Below, piece by piece: positions 9,554 through 19,027 of a stretch of DNA of 64,000 nt. Every line of letters begins with the position of its first letter. Position 1 is the stretch's first letter. The position numbers were made by a program, and so were the translations under genes. The DNA comes from an uncultured Metabacillus sp. (GTDB lineage Bacteria > Bacillota > Bacilli > Bacillales > Bacillaceae): positions 144,548 to 208,547 of the forward strand of contig NZ_CANNCR010000004.1 of NCBI RefSeq assembly GCF_947503125.1, given 5' to 3'. The notes under the pieces were generated by a model. The model had not been told where the DNA came from. It made no database searches and was given only the letters and a program-made list of their open reading frames with translations.

Positions 9554-9741
9554 GGCTGTACTAAGAAAAGAGCAAGCCTTGATCAGCCTAGGGCAAATAA
9601 GACGCTCATGAATAGAAGGCGTTCTTTGCCTTCAATTCATGAGTGGCTGGACCCTAGAGGGGCTAGGCGCTGGAGCTAGACACTAAAACTAAGTACAAAA
9701 TTTTATGCTTTCTTACCTTTGTACAAAAACTATATACAGCC
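9554..9741 (-). terminator. Terminator-like hairpin arms split by repeat copy A
   Basis: GGCTGTA (9554-9560) and TACAGCC (9735-9741) are complementary, and on the minus strand the distal arm is followed by TTTTTTT. Together they look like one terminator downstream of the binding-protein gene whose loop has received the dispersed repeat at about 9565-9682. Whether it still terminates is unknown. Confidence 0.35.
9565..9682 (+). repeat. Dispersed palindromic repeat, copy A
   Basis: The central perfect hairpin at 9605-9643 has arms CTCATGAAtaGAAGGC and GCCTTCaaTTCATGAG around GTTCTTT. An outer stem pairs cctaggg with ccctag, and the element ends in GGCGCTGGAGCTAGAC. Related copies are at about 25606, 36385, 57272 (inverted) and 59357. 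Confidence 0.75.
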
Positions 9742-9756
9742 TATTTTGAACACCAT

Positions 9757-11367
9757 CTATTGATTTTGTTGATTTCGATCATAACCTGTTTGTTTAATAT
9801 CCAACCATTCCTGTAAGCCTAGTCGGTTTAATTCTTTCAAATAGGCATCCCATTCTTCTTCTACTTTTCCGTTCGTCATCCATTCCGCTCTTTTTCTGTT
9901 CACATAAGCAAACAAATCGGTTTCAATCGTTGCCAGCTTGTCTAGTTCTTCAAGTGAGAAAAATACCTTTGGATACGTATTTTCTGCTTTCATGTAAGGG
10001 ACCATGACTTCCTTCATTAAATCCAGTCTCCACGCAGCATCATCTGGCTTTGTCGTAACGGAGCCATAGTATTCATCTAAAATGGCTAACGGTCCATTGA
10101 TACTTGTTTTTTGTCTTAACTCAACAGGTGCTGTGCCTTCCAACGGCAAATGCTTTAACATATTCTTTTCTTTATCAAATTCAAAAATATTTTGCTGCTT
10201 TTCATCCCCATATGTTCCCCAGTTGTTTTGAACGGATTGATGCGGATCATATAATTGATCGATCCATTTTGCTGTTAATTCCAGGTTTTTATTTGCACTT
10301 GTTATGACCATTCTGCCTCTGTCAAAGCCCATTCCATTTGTTCTTGTTGCATTAATATGACCATCCGGACCTGCTAGTGGCGGCATTAACTGATATTTAT
10401 CATTCATCCCTGTAATATTTGCTTTATCCCATGTGAAATACATGCCATAGCGCTCATCTTTTCCTTTTGCAAGATAGGTGTTCCAATCATGCTCAAATGC
10501 CTCAATATCAATTAAACCTAATTTATATAAGTCAGCAAAATAAGCAATTGCTTCTTTGTAGCCCTCATCAGCTGCGGTAAATAATACTTTTCCTTCATTG
10601 CTTACAACCGTATGATCCCAGTTATCACCCAATCCAAAGGATCCAAATAAGAAGGCCGGATCTTCACCACCATGGTTAATGATAAAGGACATTGGGATTT
10701 CATCAGCTTTCCCGTTACCATTAGGGTCCTTTGTTTTAAACGCAAGTAATACTTGTTTTAATTCCTCTGTTGTTTTTGGCATTTTTAGTCCTAATTTATT
10801 TAACCATTCGACGTTTATCCAAGGGAAATCATCAATTGAATGGATATTCTCCTTGCCAGTTCCTAGCTCCTCAATCCAAGGGAATGAATAAATATGCCCG
10901 TCTGGTGCTGTCATCATCGCTCGATATTCAGGTGCAGCCTCTAAAACTTTCTTTAAGTTTGGCATATAGTTGTCTATTAAATCTTCAACAGGAATAATCG
11001 CACCATCTTTTGCTAGTTTAAGTAAATCATAGTCACTGTAGCCTGCATCCATGATGGCATCGGGTAGATCACCACTTGCAACAGCCAAGTTCCTTTTTTC
11101 AACAAAAACATCGTTTGTATAGTTCTTCCATTCAATATGAACGCCTGTTTTTTCCTCCAACCGTTTGTAAATTAATTTTTCGTTAGGATCCTTTGGAGCT
11201 AATGGCGAGCTTTGCGTGATAAACTTTAATGTCATCTCTTCCTTTAATGGAAAAGAAACCTTGGAAAGCTCATAATCCTCTGAAGAAGATGTGTTTTTGC
11301 TGCTGCATCCAGATAGTAATAAAAATCCAATAGCAGTAGAACACACAATTTTTCTTACATGTTTCAT
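9757..11367 (-). CDS. ABC transporter substrate-binding lipoprotein (LplA/YtcQ type), fructan locus
   Basis: This 536-residue lipoprotein has signal and lipobox LLLSGC (lipidated Cys21). The family traits are clear: a polar linker after the cysteine, KTKDPNGNGKADEIPMS around residue 215 (a calcium-loop-like motif typical of this binding-protein group), and the C-terminal EWDAYLKELNRLGLQEWLDI segment. It is the third gene after two permeases with which it forms an importer lacking its own ATPase; such importers usually share a housekeeping ATPase such as MsmX. The GH32 neighbours suggest fructo-oligosaccharides as ligand (inference). Confidence 0.85.
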   Translation of the reverse strand: MKHVRKIVCSTAIGFLLLSGCSSKNTSSSEDYELSKVSFPLKEEMTLKFITQSSPLAPKDPNEKLIYKRLEEKTGVHIEWKNYTNDVFVEKRNLAVASGDLPDAIMDAGYSDYDLLKLAKDGAIIPVEDLIDNYMPNLKKVLEAAPEYRAMMTAPDGHIYSFPWIEELGTGKENIHSIDDFPWINVEWLNKLGLKMPKTTEELKQVLLAFKTKDPNGNGKADEIPMSFIINHGGEDPAFLFGSFGLGDNWDHTVVSNEGKVLFTAADEGYKEAIAYFADLYKLGLIDIEAFEHDWNTYLAKGKDERYGMYFTWDKANITGMNDKYQLMPPLAGPDGHINATRTNGMGFDRGRMVITSANKNLELTAKWIDQLYDPHQSVQNNWGTYGDEKQQNIFEFDKEKNMLKHLPLEGTAPVELRQKTSINGPLAILDEYYGSVTTKPDDAAWRLDLMKEVMVPYMKAENTYPKVFFSLEELDKLATIETDLFAYVNRKRAEWMTNGKVEEEWDAYLKELNRLGLQEWLDIKQTGYDRNQQNQ

Positions 11368-11424
11368 CCTAATATCCCCCTATTATTTTGTAAGTGTTTT
11401 CAAATTTATTTAGTAATTGGTTCA

Positions 11425-12303
11425 TTATTTTAATGAACCAACCATAACACCTTTTTCAAAGTACTTTTGGAAAAATGGATACATCACAATCAATGGAAGA
11501 CTTGAAATGACAATGGCTGAGTATTTGATCATTTCAGAAACCTTGGCTAGTTCAGCCATCGCTAATTGATCACTTATCATCCCAGGCTCTGCTTGGTTCT
11601 GAATTAAAATCGATCTTAAAACAAGCTGCAATGGATGCAGTTTAGGATCTTCAAGATAGATCATCGCATCAAAATAAGAGTTCCACTGACCAACAAAGGC
11701 ATATAGTGCGAGTACAAAGATGATCGGTTTTGACAGCGGTAACACAATTTTAAAGAAAATGAGTAAATCGGATGCTCCATCCACCTTTGCTGCTTCATGC
11801 AATTCTGTAGGAATTCCTTTAAAATAAGTCCTTGCCAAAATAATATTCCAAACATTTACAGCCCCTGGGAGCAGGATTGCCCAGATGGTATTTAACATTC
11901 CTAAATCTTTTACGACTAAATAGGTTGGAATTAATCCGCCGCTAAAGAACATCGTAATCAAAAACAGCGTCATAAAGAAATTTTTCCCGACAAAACCGTT
12001 TACTGATAACGGAAAAGCAGCAAACACTGAAACCACAACCGTTATTACCGAAAAACCAACAGAATAGAGGATCGCATTTAAAAACCCTCTAATCATCGCA
12101 TCATCAGATAAAATCCGCTTATACCCTTCAAGACTCCAATCAGATACATGAAAGGAAATGCCTTGATTTAATAACACGGTTGGATCCATAAAAGAGGCAA
12201 TCACAACATAAACCAAAGGAACCAAGATCACTAATACAGCTAAGCATAGGAAAACACTATTTAAGGATAAAATGATGCGATCCATTCGTGTATGTTTAAT
12301 CAA
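11425..12303 (-). CDS. Carbohydrate ABC permease (LplC/YtcP type), fructan locus
   Basis: A 292-residue inner-membrane permease with six predicted helices. The cytoplasmic EAA loop reads ELHEAAKVDGASDLLIFFKIVLP around residue 182, which docks the ATPase. The C-terminal MVGSLK ending is typical of this subgroup. It is 18 bases downstream of the partner permease. Confidence 0.88.
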   Translation of the reverse strand: MIKHTRMDRIILSLNSVFLCLAVLVILVPLVYVVIASFMDPTVLLNQGISFHVSDWSLEGYKRILSDDAMIRGFLNAILYSVGFSVITVVVSVFAAFPLSVNGFVGKNFFMTLFLITMFFSGGLIPTYLVVKDLGMLNTIWAILLPGAVNVWNIILARTYFKGIPTELHEAAKVDGASDLLIFFKIVLPLSKPIIFVLALYAFVGQWNSYFDAMIYLEDPKLHPLQLVLRSILIQNQAEPGMISDQLAMAELAKVSEMIKYSAIVISSLPLIVMYPFFQKYFEKGVMVGSLK

Positions 12304-12321
12304 TTTGAAAACTCCTTTCTA

Positions 12322-13293
12322 TCAATATAAACCTTCACCTTCGTTTAATTTTTTGACGACGAAATTCACCACAACAAGCAAAATTACATTGATGACCGAA
12401 TTAAACAGTCCTACAGCAGTGGAGTAGGCGTAATCACCTGCTTGCAACCCAACTTTATAGACATAGGTTGGGAGAATTTCAGATGCCGGTAAATTCATAG
12501 CCGTTTGCATTAAATAGGCCTTTTCAAAACCAATTGCCATGATTCCTCCTGCACCGAGAATAAAGATAATCGCCATTAATGGCTTTAGTGTCGGCAGATC
12601 GATATGGATGATTCTTTGTAAAATATTTGCCCCATCAATTGTCGCAGCATTATGAAGCTCAGGATCTACATTGGCTAAAGCAGCGACATAAACAATCGAA
12701 GACCAGCCGGCAGCTTGCCAAATTCCAGAAAGAATATATATTGACCTGAAGTATTCCGGCTCTGACATAAACATAACCGGCTTTCCTGTTATGAAGGCAA
12801 TGATGTTATTGATCGGCCCTGTCGGTGATAAGAAAATGAACAACATCCCGACGATTACGACCACTGAAATAAAGTTTGGTGCATAGAGGATTAGTTGAAT
12901 ATTTTTCTTCACCGCATTTCGCCTGATTTGATTAATCATTAAGGCTAATAGAATCGGCACTGGGAACCCTAGCAATAACCCATACAAGCTAAGCTTAAGC
13001 GTACTCATAAAGATCACTTCAAAATTTGGTGATGTCAGAAAATCGGTAAAATGCTTAAATCCCACCCATTCACTGCCTAAAATCCCTTTAATCGTGCTAA
13101 AATCCTTAAACGCAATAATCGCCCCATACATTGGAACATACTTAAAAATAATTGTAAGAATAACTGCCGGCGCAATGAGCAAGTAGAGAAAATAATTTTT
13201 TCTCATATACTCGATATTGCTTTTGATTTTTGTGTTCTTGCCGGTTTTGACTGAAACATTGGTATCACTCTTTACCTTTACTAATTCTTGCAA
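12322..13293 (-). CDS. Carbohydrate ABC permease (LplB/YteP type), fructan locus
   Basis: This 323-residue permease has a cytoplasmic N-terminal tail, then six helices starting near YFLYLLIAPAVILTIIF. The EAA-type loop is ELHNAATIDGANILQRIIHIDLP near residue 215. It is the first gene of the importer/GH32 operon, which continues through the second permease, the binding protein and both GH32 genes. The start follows GGGGGAA. A cre-like box lies 58 bases upstream. Confidence 0.88.
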   Translation of the reverse strand: MQELVKVKSDTNVSVKTGKNTKIKSNIEYMRKNYFLYLLIAPAVILTIIFKYVPMYGAIIAFKDFSTIKGILGSEWVGFKHFTDFLTSPNFEVIFMSTLKLSLYGLLLGFPVPILLALMINQIRRNAVKKNIQLILYAPNFISVVVIVGMLFIFLSPTGPINNIIAFITGKPVMFMSEPEYFRSIYILSGIWQAAGWSSIVYVAALANVDPELHNAATIDGANILQRIIHIDLPTLKPLMAIIFILGAGGIMAIGFEKAYLMQTAMNLPASEILPTYVYKVGLQAGDYAYSTAVGLFNSVINVILLVVVNFVVKKLNEGEGLY

Positions 13294-13350
13294 TCTGTTT
13301 CCCCCCTTTGTGAAAAAATGAACCGGTAGAAAACTTTCAGAGAAATCAAC

Positions 13351-13366
13351 TGGAAAGCGATTTCAA
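13351..13366. promoter_or_regulatory. Cre-like box upstream of the fructan importer operon
   Basis: TGGAAAGCGATTTCAA matches the cre consensus WTGNAARCGNWWWCAW at all but one position. It lies between the importer operon and the terminator of the sensor operon, so it probably mediates carbon catabolite control of the importer. Confidence 0.55.
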
Positions 13367-13500
13367 ATTTTCACCTTTCGTTCATTTGTCTTCACCAACT
13401 TTATGTTCTCTTTGTGATTTCAACTATATCAAACAATGAAAAAGGAATATTTCAATTTTTTCGGATGTGGATATTTAATATTTTTGGGTGTTTTTTGAAT

Positions 13501-13530
13501 AAAAAAATCCCCCAGTCTAATAACTAGAGG
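13501..13530 (-). terminator. Terminator of the three-gene sensor operon
   Basis: On the minus strand cctctagt and actggggg pair (two G-U) around a six-base loop and are followed by ATTTTTTTATT. It separates the sensor operon from the importer operon. Confidence 0.65.
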
Positions 13531-13534
13531 ATAT

Positions 13535-14866
13535 CTATTGAATATCATGTAAGCTCTTATTAATTTTTTCAACAGCCTCATCTGCTGATGCTTTTATATC
13601 CTTTCCGCCAATTCCTACTTCCTCAAACAATTTTTTGATCGCATCACTTACGACAGGATAAGCTGGTGTAACAGGCCGATTCTTTGAGTAATTTTGGGCT
13701 TGTTGGACAAAAATATTCTTCGGGTAGGTGGTAAGCTCAGGAAATTCTTCAGCTACTGAATATCTCGCAGGAAGATCACCTGTTATTTCTACATACCTTT
13801 TTGATCCTTCGAAACTTGTCACATACTTAATAAATTCCCATGCTTCTTCCGGATATTCAGACTTTGATGAGATTCCTAAAGCCCAGCCGCCGTTTGGTGC
13901 AACTTGATTTTTCGCCTTTGGCAGCGGCGCCACTCCATAATCTTCTCCCAACTTAAATTCCGGAAAATTCTTTTCAAATTCAGCTAATGTCCAAGAACCT
14001 AAAACTGTCATGGCAAGATGACCTGAGACAAAAGGATCTGGCGGCAATTCTACGACAGCTACTTTATGTTTATGATAGAGATCCTGATAAAATTGCAGTG
14101 CTTCTAACGCATTTTGCGAATTTAAATAACCGTCTGAAGTGTTCGCATCAGGACTTAAAACCTCTGCACCAAATTGCCATAAAAGCGGCATTTTAAAATA
14201 TGCCGGTGCCTCGCCACCGTTAAACCCTTGAGCAGGATCGATGCCATAAATACCCTTAGCAGGATGATTAAGTTTTTTAGCAATCTCCAACACCTCATTC
14301 CAGGTCATTGGAGAATGAGGATCTTTTGAAGGAAAAGGCACTTCACCCTCTTTAAATAAGTGCATATTATAAAATAAAGCCACTCCTGACTCTACTACTG
14401 GCGAAAGATAAATTTCATTTTTATATTTTAATCCATCGAGCGTGGAAGGAGGGATATCGTCAATATTTCCTTCTGTCTTCATATAGTGGTCAATCGATAA
14501 TAATGATCCGGAATGGGCATATAAAGCTAAATTCGGACTGTCTATTGACATGATATCCGGGGGATTTCCCGCTGCGATCTCTGTTCTCAGCCTCAATTCA
14601 TAATCCCCATATGGAATGGAAACCATTTGAATATCTATTGAAGGATGGGCTGCTTCAAAAGCAGCAATAAGTTCTTTATACGCATCATTTTCTAATTTTG
14701 TCCCATAATTTCTCCAAAAGGTAAGTTCAATTTTATCCCGGTTCTCATTTAGCCTCAAATCTTGATCCTCTTGATTACTTGTGTATGTTTTGAAAAAAGA
14801 AAACGTATATCCTGCTATTGCGGTAATAAAAACAATAAAAATAATAATAGCGGTTCTTTTTTTCAT
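13535..14866 (-). CDS. Membrane-anchored family 1 sugar-binding protein, probable sensor partner
   Basis: A 443-residue extracellular solute-binding protein (UgpB/MalE fold; TFWRNYG near residue 49, GGWALGISSKSEYPEEAWEFIKY near 322). The N-terminus has one hydrophobic helix (about residues 5-25) but no lipobox cysteine and no clear signal-peptidase site, so it is probably held by an uncleaved anchor. It is not accompanied by its own permeases; instead it is the last gene of an operon with a histidine kinase and response regulator, ten bases after the regulator. In known three-component systems such proteins present sugar to the kinase, and that is the favoured role. Confidence 0.75.
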   Translation of the reverse strand: MKKRTAIIIFIVFITAIAGYTFSFFKTYTSNQEDQDLRLNENRDKIELTFWRNYGTKLENDAYKELIAAFEAAHPSIDIQMVSIPYGDYELRLRTEIAAGNPPDIMSIDSPNLALYAHSGSLLSIDHYMKTEGNIDDIPPSTLDGLKYKNEIYLSPVVESGVALFYNMHLFKEGEVPFPSKDPHSPMTWNEVLEIAKKLNHPAKGIYGIDPAQGFNGGEAPAYFKMPLLWQFGAEVLSPDANTSDGYLNSQNALEALQFYQDLYHKHKVAVVELPPDPFVSGHLAMTVLGSWTLAEFEKNFPEFKLGEDYGVAPLPKAKNQVAPNGGWALGISSKSEYPEEAWEFIKYVTSFEGSKRYVEITGDLPARYSVAEEFPELTTYPKNIFVQQAQNYSKNRPVTPAYPVVSDAIKKLFEEVGIGGKDIKASADEAVEKINKSLHDIQ

Positions 14867-14875
14867 AGTAGCCCC

Positions 14876-16474
14876 TTACCTTACACTTTGATTCAGCTGT
14901 AGAGACTTACGGAATTCAGCTGGTGTTTGACCAAAATGCTTTTTAAAAACAGTGCTAAAATAACCGGAATTTGAAAACCCTGCCAGGTAAGCCACATCGA
15001 TAATTTTTAACTGTTCGTCTTTCAAAAACTCGCGGGCATTCGTCATTCGCAATTCGACGAGATAATCACTAAAATTTTTCCCAACATGTTGTTTAAAGAT
15101 TTCAGATAAATAAGCACTGTTGATATGAAACTTTTCTGATAAAGTCGTAAGAGATATTTCACTTGCATAGTGCTTGTCCAAATAACGGCGGACATTTTCT
15201 ACGATAACCAACCCATTTGAAGAATAGCGGGCGTCTTTTACTTTCTCTATAATCAATTCTGCTAATTCAATCAACTGTTCCATTACTCTCTTATGAGCAT
15301 TAAGCTCCCAAATCCGTTGTTGGCAGGTCCATATCATTTCGTTTGTATCAAGATCATATTTTGTTGCAAGTGAACCTAATAAAAATAATATTCGATTGGC
15401 AACAAATGAAAAAGACATCATGGAATGATTATGGCTCTCACCTAAAATCGACTCCATATTTTTCTTAAATTCATCATGATTGACATTTTCAATTGAATTA
15501 ACCAATTTTTTCTCAACAGAAGAAGAAAACTCAACGATTTCTTTCGTAATTGTCCCATCAATCACTTGGGAATATGTGCCGGGCTGACTTTGGCTCCATG
15601 AAAGCAATGCTGAAATATAACCTGTTTTAAACTCTGTAATACCTGTCACAATCTTGCCAATTCCAACAACCGTCTCAACATTTAAATACTTCTTCACATT
15701 TCTTTGAATGATTTGAACGATGCTGGCTGTTTGATTCTGATGTTCAGAATCGATCAGATGAATAAAATGAAGCATATTGGCATAACTTGCATCATAAAAA
15801 GTGTACGTTCCTTTATAATCCTGAGAGATTTCCTTGCACAACATCGTAAACGGAAGCCATAATTCCTTAACCAATTTTGGGTTGGAATCAGAAGCTCTTA
15901 TTTCTACAGTGAAAAACTGAACACGCGCATTTATATTTGCAAATTCCGCTAATTGAAGCTGTTGTAATCTCTCTATCGCAATCGTAAGCTCAGACCATTC
16001 CTCTTTGACTAAATGAAGCAAATATTGTTCTTTCATTTCTTCTAACTGATTATGAACCAATCTGTTCATTCTTTCGGTTTCGAGTTGTTTTTTCTTTTCT
16101 TCCTCTATTTCATACTGTATTCTTTTTAAAGCATCAATTAATTCATCAGGAGCCACCGGCTTTAGTAAATAATCTTTTACTCCTTCTACGAGTGATGTTC
16201 TTACATATTCGAAATCAGAATAGCCGGATAACACGATCACTTTCACATCAGGATGCTCGATATGGCATCTCTTAACAAATTCAATCCCATCCATGATTGG
16301 CATTCTGACATCCGTTATGACAACATCAACATTGATTTTCTTTAATAATTCAAGTGTTTCTTTTCCATTTGCAGCTTCCCCAACAATATTAAAGCCTTCC
16401 TCTTCCCAATCAATCTTCATTCGCAGCCCTTTACGAATTTGAATTTCATCATCTGTGATGATAACCTTCATCAT
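14876..16474 (-). CDS. Response regulator with AraC-type DNA-binding domain (YesN type)
   Basis: A 532-residue protein. The receiver domain (about 1-125) has the acidic pair TDDE, phosphoacceptor Asp55 in VITDVRMP and Lys in LLKPV. The middle segment is poorly conserved, and the C-terminal AraC double helix-turn-helix begins near residue 430 (HINSAYLSEIFKQHVGKNFSDYL, DVAYLAGFSNSGYFSTVFKKHFGQTPAEFR). The ATG at 16474 is chosen because GAGGGGGAT lies just upstream; it overlaps the end of the kinase gene by 26 bases, indicating coupled translation. It likely activates the fructan importer operon. Confidence 0.9.
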   Translation of the reverse strand: MMKVIITDDEIQIRKGLRMKIDWEEEGFNIVGEAANGKETLELLKKINVDVVITDVRMPIMDGIEFVKRCHIEHPDVKVIVLSGYSDFEYVRTSLVEGVKDYLLKPVAPDELIDALKRIQYEIEEEKKKQLETERMNRLVHNQLEEMKEQYLLHLVKEEWSELTIAIERLQQLQLAEFANINARVQFFTVEIRASDSNPKLVKELWLPFTMLCKEISQDYKGTYTFYDASYANMLHFIHLIDSEHQNQTASIVQIIQRNVKKYLNVETVVGIGKIVTGITEFKTGYISALLSWSQSQPGTYSQVIDGTITKEIVEFSSSVEKKLVNSIENVNHDEFKKNMESILGESHNHSMMSFSFVANRILFLLGSLATKYDLDTNEMIWTCQQRIWELNAHKRVMEQLIELAELIIEKVKDARYSSNGLVIVENVRRYLDKHYASEISLTTLSEKFHINSAYLSEIFKQHVGKNFSDYLVELRMTNAREFLKDEQLKIIDVAYLAGFSNSGYFSTVFKKHFGQTPAEFRKSLQLNQSVR

Positions 16475-18257
16475 GTATATCCCCCTCTGCAACTTTTATA
16501 CATAATGTAATACTTGTACCTTTCCCCACTTCAGATTGGATGTTAAAAGTAAAACGATCTCCGTAATATAAATGTAATCGACTGATGACATTCTTAAGGC
16601 CTATGCTGTTGCCTCTGCTTTCTAATACATGTGTTGTTTCATTCTTTTTATTGATATTTAAGATGTCACCTTTCACCACATTAGACATTCCTGCCCCTTT
16701 ATCTTCTACTAGAATGGTAAGGAGATCTTCTTTCAATTCTGTTTTAACTTTTATTTCGGCTTTTGTTTTTTCTATGAAACTATATTTCACAGCGTTTTCT
16801 ACAAGCGGCTGGATAATAAATTTAATAATCGGTATCGTTCTTGTTGCTTCATCTTCTTCAATTACATATGTGAGAGCACCTTCATACCTTATTTTTAGAA
16901 TTTCTATGAAACTTCTGATATAGGTAATTTCTTCACCTAATTTAACAACGTCTGTTTCCGTGTTTAATGAGTATCTCATCATCCTGCCCAAATAAATGCT
17001 TACATTCATTACTTCTTTCTTTTTGCCTTGGACGGCTAATCCTCCAATAATTTCGAGTGTATTATTCAAAAAGTGAGGATTGATCTGTAATAATAGCGCT
17101 TTATATTCAGCATCTTTTCTTCGAATATTTGCTTCATATTCTGTTTGGATTAAATGATTGAGTTGTTCAATTGTACGATTAAAAACCTTTATCACATATC
17201 CGACTTCATGATTATAAGATTTTATTGGAGGCATTACTCTTTTTGCTGCGGCAAAATCTCCTCTTTCTACAAATCTCATTGCTTTTGTAAGCTTACCTAA
17301 AGGACTAACAATATTAGAAGAAAGCAAATAAGAAGTAATGATCGTTTTCAAAAAAATTAAAGCGCTTATGATGAACAAATTCTTTTGTAACTGATTGATT
17401 TTGCCAAATAACTCCGCCTTGGTAATTTCGCTAATGAGAACCCAGTCTCCAACTTTTAATTTTTGATAGAATACGAGATAATCTTCTCCATTGTAGCCTG
17501 TTTCGATCAAGCCTTTATCCTGACTGTCGCTGGTTATTTTCTTAAAGCTTTTATTAATGACTTCTTTAGGTGTTTGTACTTGGCTTGATAAAACATTCAA
17601 TCCTTGTTGATCTAATAAATAGACTCGACCGCTTTCTCCAAGCTTGATTTTGCTTAAGGCGGTTTCAAGCAAGGATGATGGAAAGCTTACTTTAATAATT
17701 CCGGATAACTCTAACATATTCATATCAAACAAAGGGATCAGATAACTATTCATGTTTTTTTCACGCATTTCTTGATGAAGTTGAAAGGCGTCTTTATGAG
17801 TTTTTACCCATCTTTGATCATTGTCTAAAAAATCTTTGTACCACGTCATGTCTTTTAATTCCGGTATATTCCCCCATGTACCTGTCCCATTATTTAAAAA
17901 AACGGAGATCGACATTCCATTTGAATTATTAACCATCATCGATGATAGCTGCATTTTCAATTGGTTTTTTATTAATAACCGTTGCGCACTTGATACATTT
18001 TCCTTTTCTTTTTCTGTCTTTAACCACTGTTGAGTTGCTTGATTGATAAGGACTTGTTTTCCAAGATCTTCTGCTTGGGTCGTAATGGAATCAATATATA
18101 GCGAGTACTGATCCATCATTTCAACTGTTGAGTCTTTTGTTTGTTCTTCAATGACCGATGTAAACCAAGTAGGAATAATGATAGACAAAAGCAGGAATGG
18201 CACCGTTAGTAATAACGTAAAAATAATAAACAGGCGATTTCTAAGTGAAAAAAACAT
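16449..18257 (-). CDS. Sensor histidine kinase (YesM type)
   Basis: A 602-residue membrane kinase. It has a first membrane helix at about 6-28, an extracellular Cache-like sensor domain (about 30-290), a second helix at about 293-313, a HAMP linker, and a His_kinase domain with the phosphorylated His395 in LLLQINPHFLNNTLE. The ATPase domain has the N box IIQPLVENAVKYSF and G box DKGAGMS. The ATG at 18257 is preferred to the GTG at 18278, since AGGAGG falls between the two. It heads the operon with the response regulator and the anchored sugar-binding protein. Confidence 0.9.
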   Translation of the reverse strand: MFFSLRNRLFIIFTLLLTVPFLLLSIIIPTWFTSVIEEQTKDSTVEMMDQYSLYIDSITTQAEDLGKQVLINQATQQWLKTEKEKENVSSAQRLLIKNQLKMQLSSMMVNNSNGMSISVFLNNGTGTWGNIPELKDMTWYKDFLDNDQRWVKTHKDAFQLHQEMREKNMNSYLIPLFDMNMLELSGIIKVSFPSSLLETALSKIKLGESGRVYLLDQQGLNVLSSQVQTPKEVINKSFKKITSDSQDKGLIETGYNGEDYLVFYQKLKVGDWVLISEITKAELFGKINQLQKNLFIISALIFLKTIITSYLLSSNIVSPLGKLTKAMRFVERGDFAAAKRVMPPIKSYNHEVGYVIKVFNRTIEQLNHLIQTEYEANIRRKDAEYKALLLQINPHFLNNTLEIIGGLAVQGKKKEVMNVSIYLGRMMRYSLNTETDVVKLGEEITYIRSFIEILKIRYEGALTYVIEEDEATRTIPIIKFIIQPLVENAVKYSFIEKTKAEIKVKTELKEDLLTILVEDKGAGMSNVVKGDILNINKKNETTHVLESRGNSIGLKNVISRLHLYYGDRFTFNIQSEVGKGTSITLCIKVAEGDIHDEGYHHR

Positions 18258-18540
18258 TTGCCCCTCCTGGAGAAACACTTAAAATTGAATAAGCAAAGGG
18301 ATACTTGCCTTATTCAAACTTAGTCCCTCTATTTTCAGTAATCTTTTTTTTATAAATTTATCATAGCCTCTCACATCTTGCCATATGATCCTTTTGTTAT
18401 TCCTTCGTCATATTTTATACAAATTTACGATAAGTTTATTGGCATCACACTCTTTAAAGGATAGAAATTCACAATAAACTGAGCTACTATTATGATATAA
18501 GCAATAATACAAATACTTCTTTTATAGGAGCGAAGCCCTT

Positions 18541-18726
18541 ATGAAGCTAGCCATTATTTTAGTCATAATTATTGGTTTATTATCATTAGTTGGCACTATT
18601 TTATTAGGTGGAAAAGGTGATCAAAATTACGATGAAGCAACAAAGGGGAATATCTCCAGGCTTTCATGGATTTATATTATTTTAGGAATACTTGTGGTCA
18701 TTGCATTTGCGCTTTACCTTTTCTAA
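18541..18726 (+). CDS. Small membrane protein, unrecognised
   Basis: A 61-residue protein with two hydrophobic helices (about 3-22 and 43-60) joined by a charged loop (GGKGDQNYDEATKGNISR). TAGGAG lies ten bases before the ATG and a good terminator follows within 20 bases of the stop, so it is a complete one-gene unit. No function can be assigned. Confidence 0.7.
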   Translation: MKLAIILVIIIGLLSLVGTILLGGKGDQNYDEATKGNISRLSWIYIILGILVVIAFALYLF

Positions 18727-18742
18727 CTTCTCGTTAGTGTTT

Positions 18743-18780
18743 GGATGTCTAAAATCCTTTTTAGGCATCCATTTTATTTT
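18743..18780 (+). terminator. Terminator after the small membrane protein
   Basis: GGATGtCTAAAA and TTTTTAGgCATCC pair around a short loop and are followed by ATTTTATTTT. Confidence 0.75.
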
Positions 18781-19027
18781 ACTTATTTATTATCACATTT
18801 GTTAAAGAAGATTAGGTAACTTTTTCCGATCAATCATCTAGGAAGACTAAAGAGTGAGTGTAAGATCAATCATTTAAATTAGCAAATTATATAATTAACG
18901 TCTTAACAACAAACTTCAACATCGTTTAAATAAAAAGGAAATCATATACAATTGTCGAATTGATTACATGAAAAGGGTACATGTCAGGTGTCACCCACTA
19001 TATAAAGAGATACGGGAGGTTTTGTTC
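18781..19027. other. Intergenic stretch, no gene seen
   Basis: It is AT-rich with no coding potential I trust. An upstream in-frame ATG at 18968 would extend the DJ-1 gene by 20 residues, but those residues do not resemble the family and lack a ribosome site. Confidence 0.5.

Noticed and set aside
18968..19027. An extended N-terminus of the DJ-1 protein from ATG 18968
   Set aside because: The extra 20 residues do not fit the family, and the strong ribosome site belongs to ATG 19028.
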